Positions 62,945 to 64,000 of a DNA stretch of 64,000 bases are shown here, one piece after another (within the stretch, counting starts at the first letter, position 1; each line of letters starts with the position of its first letter). This DNA comes from an uncultured Flavobacterium sp. (GTDB lineage: Bacteria > Bacteroidota > Bacteroidia > Flavobacteriales > Flavobacteriaceae). The notes beneath the pieces are model-generated. The model saw only the letters and a list, made by a program, of their open reading frames with translations, searched no databases and was not told the DNA's origin. The stretch lies in the NCBI RefSeq assembly GCF_946478785.1, contig NZ_CAMLDD010000002.1, positions 186,001 to 250,000 on the forward strand, in the 5' to 3' direction. The translations under genes and the position numbers were made by a program.

Positions 62945-64000
62945 ATGATTCTATTTAAATATCAAAAAACTTTAATCGTACTGCTATCGCCCATTTTATT
63001 AATGGCACAAAAGACAACAAAAGACCTCACAAAATTGTCCTATGATAAATTACATGATTTATATTTTGATAATGTAGGCAATCCAAAAAAGCAAATAGTA
63101 TATACAAATGCCTATATGACCAAGGCAACAAGGGAAAATAACAACATTAGAAAAGCTAAAGCTAACTATCAAATTGCCTTATTTTATTATAAATCTGATA
63201 AAAATAAAGCTATTCAATATTTAGACAGTGTTATAAAATACTCCAAGGGAACTAATGATAAATTTTTTCCTACCGCTGCTTATTGCGAAAAAGCTGATTT
63301 CCTTAAAAGCCAGTTTAAGTTTAAAGAAGCAATGGCTAATTACAATCTAGCCGAAAAAAATGCGCTCCAGACTAATACTGATTATTATTATGTAGTAAGA
63401 CAATATATAGGCATTACCAAGTCTGAAGACTTGGGTGAATATAATGAAGCTCTAGAGATATATAAAGAATGCTATAATTATTATAAAACTAAAGATTTTA
63501 GAACCGGTAAATGTGCCGAAGATTATCAAAGTATCATTTTTGGACTAGCAGATTGCCACAAATCTTTACAGCACATAGATTCAACAACATATTACAATAA
63601 GCTGGGATATAATGAATGCAAAATAACTAAAAATGAAGAATATAAATATCTTTTTGTTCTAAATGAAGGAGCAAATCAGGTAACAGGGAAAAATTTCAAA
63701 ATAGGTTTAGATAGCATCAATAAAGCATTACCCAAGATGATTGAATACAACAATATTGGTAATGTTCTGGCAGCTTACTTTTATTTAGGGAAAGCCTATG
63801 ATGGATTAAGCAAAAAAGCAAAAGCAACAGAAAATTTTATCAAAGTAGATTCTATCTATAAAGTAACAAAGGAAATAAGTACAGAGTTTATAGATGGGTA
63901 TCCGTATTTAATCACTTATTATAAAAACCTGGGCGATAAGGAAAATCAATTAAAATACATAACTGCCTATATGATTATAGACAGTACTTTACAGAAAAAT
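62945..64000 (+). CDS. TPR-repeat protein, N-terminal part (cut by right edge)
   Basis: The frame is open from the ATG at 62945 to the window edge (352 codons without a stop). It starts with a signal peptide or signal anchor (LIVLLSPILLMAQ), followed by helical repeats of TPR character (AKANYQIALFYYKSDKNKAI, EALEIYKECYNYYKTKDF, AAYFYLGKAYDGLSKKAKAT). In Bacteroidota this layout is often the sensor half of a membrane-bound regulator with a C-terminal helix-turn-helix, but that part lies outside the window. It is divergent from the peptide operon. Confidence 0.8.
   Translation, partial: MILFKYQKTLIVLLSPILLMAQKTTKDLTKLSYDKLHDLYFDNVGNPKKQIVYTNAYMTKATRENNNIRKAKANYQIALFYYKSDKNKAIQYLDSVIKYSKGTNDKFFPTAAYCEKADFLKSQFKFKEAMANYNLAEKNALQTNTDYYYVVRQYIGITKSEDLGEYNEALEIYKECYNYYKTKDFRTGKCAEDYQSIIFGLADCHKSLQHIDSTTYYNKLGYNECKITKNEEYKYLFVLNEGANQVTGKNFKIGLDSINKALPKMIEYNNIGNVLAAYFYLGKAYDGLSKKAKATENFIKVDSIYKVTKEISTEFIDGYPYLITYYKNLGDKENQLKYITAYMIIDSTLQKN

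Overview
The window comes from a low-GC member of the Bacteroidota, almost certainly a Flavobacterium close to the gliding F. johnsoniae type. The evidence is a complete gldK-gldL-gldM-gldN-gldO block (type IX secretion and gliding motor), promoters of the Bacteroidota form TAnnTTTG in place of -10/-35 boxes, very few Shine-Dalgarno sequences, and families typical of the phylum (DUF983, DUF4494, DUF3754, GxxExxY, four-helix-bundle, grasp-with-spasm). No replication origin, rRNA operon, CRISPR array or insertion-sequence transposase was seen.

Layout. 1-6.4 kb: housekeeping genes (GNAT-like protein cut by the left edge, lipid kinase, APP1-type phosphatase, ABC-F protein, DUF983, FAD oxidoreductase). 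6.4-16.2 kb, minus strand: gldO, gldN, gldM, gldL, gldK, then an arginase-fold protein whose metal ligands are partly lost, and topA. 16.5-24.9 kb, plus strand: a small NQAD-repeat protein, miaB, a GxxExxY gene enclosed by inverted repeats, a sigma-54-type activator, an LptE-like lipoprotein, an acidic repeat protein, secG and groES-groEL. 25-36 kb: accessory and poorly known genes (SDR/AraC pair, a decayed gene, DoxX, a two-gene unknown operon, DUF3754, DUF4494, DUF962, DinB, two small unknown families, a YdjM-like hydrolase, tRNA-Arg, YqeY). 36.6-53.2 kb, minus strand: the division and cell wall cluster mraZ-rsmH-ftsL-ftsI-murE-mraY-murD-ftsW-murG-murC-ftsQ-ftsA-ftsZ, without murF. 53.5-55 kb: alpha/beta hydrolase and engB. 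55.1-62.6 kb, minus strand: a grasp-with-spasm peptide locus with its small precursor gene, two maturases, a 64-residue protein, a ChaN/EreA-like lipoprotein, a C39-peptidase ABC exporter and an HlyD-type adaptor. 62.9 kb to the edge: start of a TPR protein.

Two themes stand out. First, the peptide locus is complete from precursor to export: the precursor (62431-62574) carries a leader ending in GG, followed by a Cys/Asp/Glu/Ser/Thr-rich core that fits ATP-grasp modification and cleavage by the C39 exporter. Second, intergenic regions hold several inverted-repeat elements. One pair of 38-nt arms encloses a GxxExxY (PD-(D/E)XK-like) gene, one pair of 31-nt arms encloses a four-helix-bundle gene inside the mur/fts operon, and arms like the first occur as two gene-free tandem hairpins after groEL. 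Further gene-free hairpins built from 7-bp units (ATTCCAA, GTTTCAG) sit between other genes. This looks like a family of small mobile or RNA-level elements in loaded and empty forms. Other regulatory signals are a 10-bp-phased MraZ-type operator upstream of mraZ and a 21-bp-spaced direct repeat upstream of the TPR gene.
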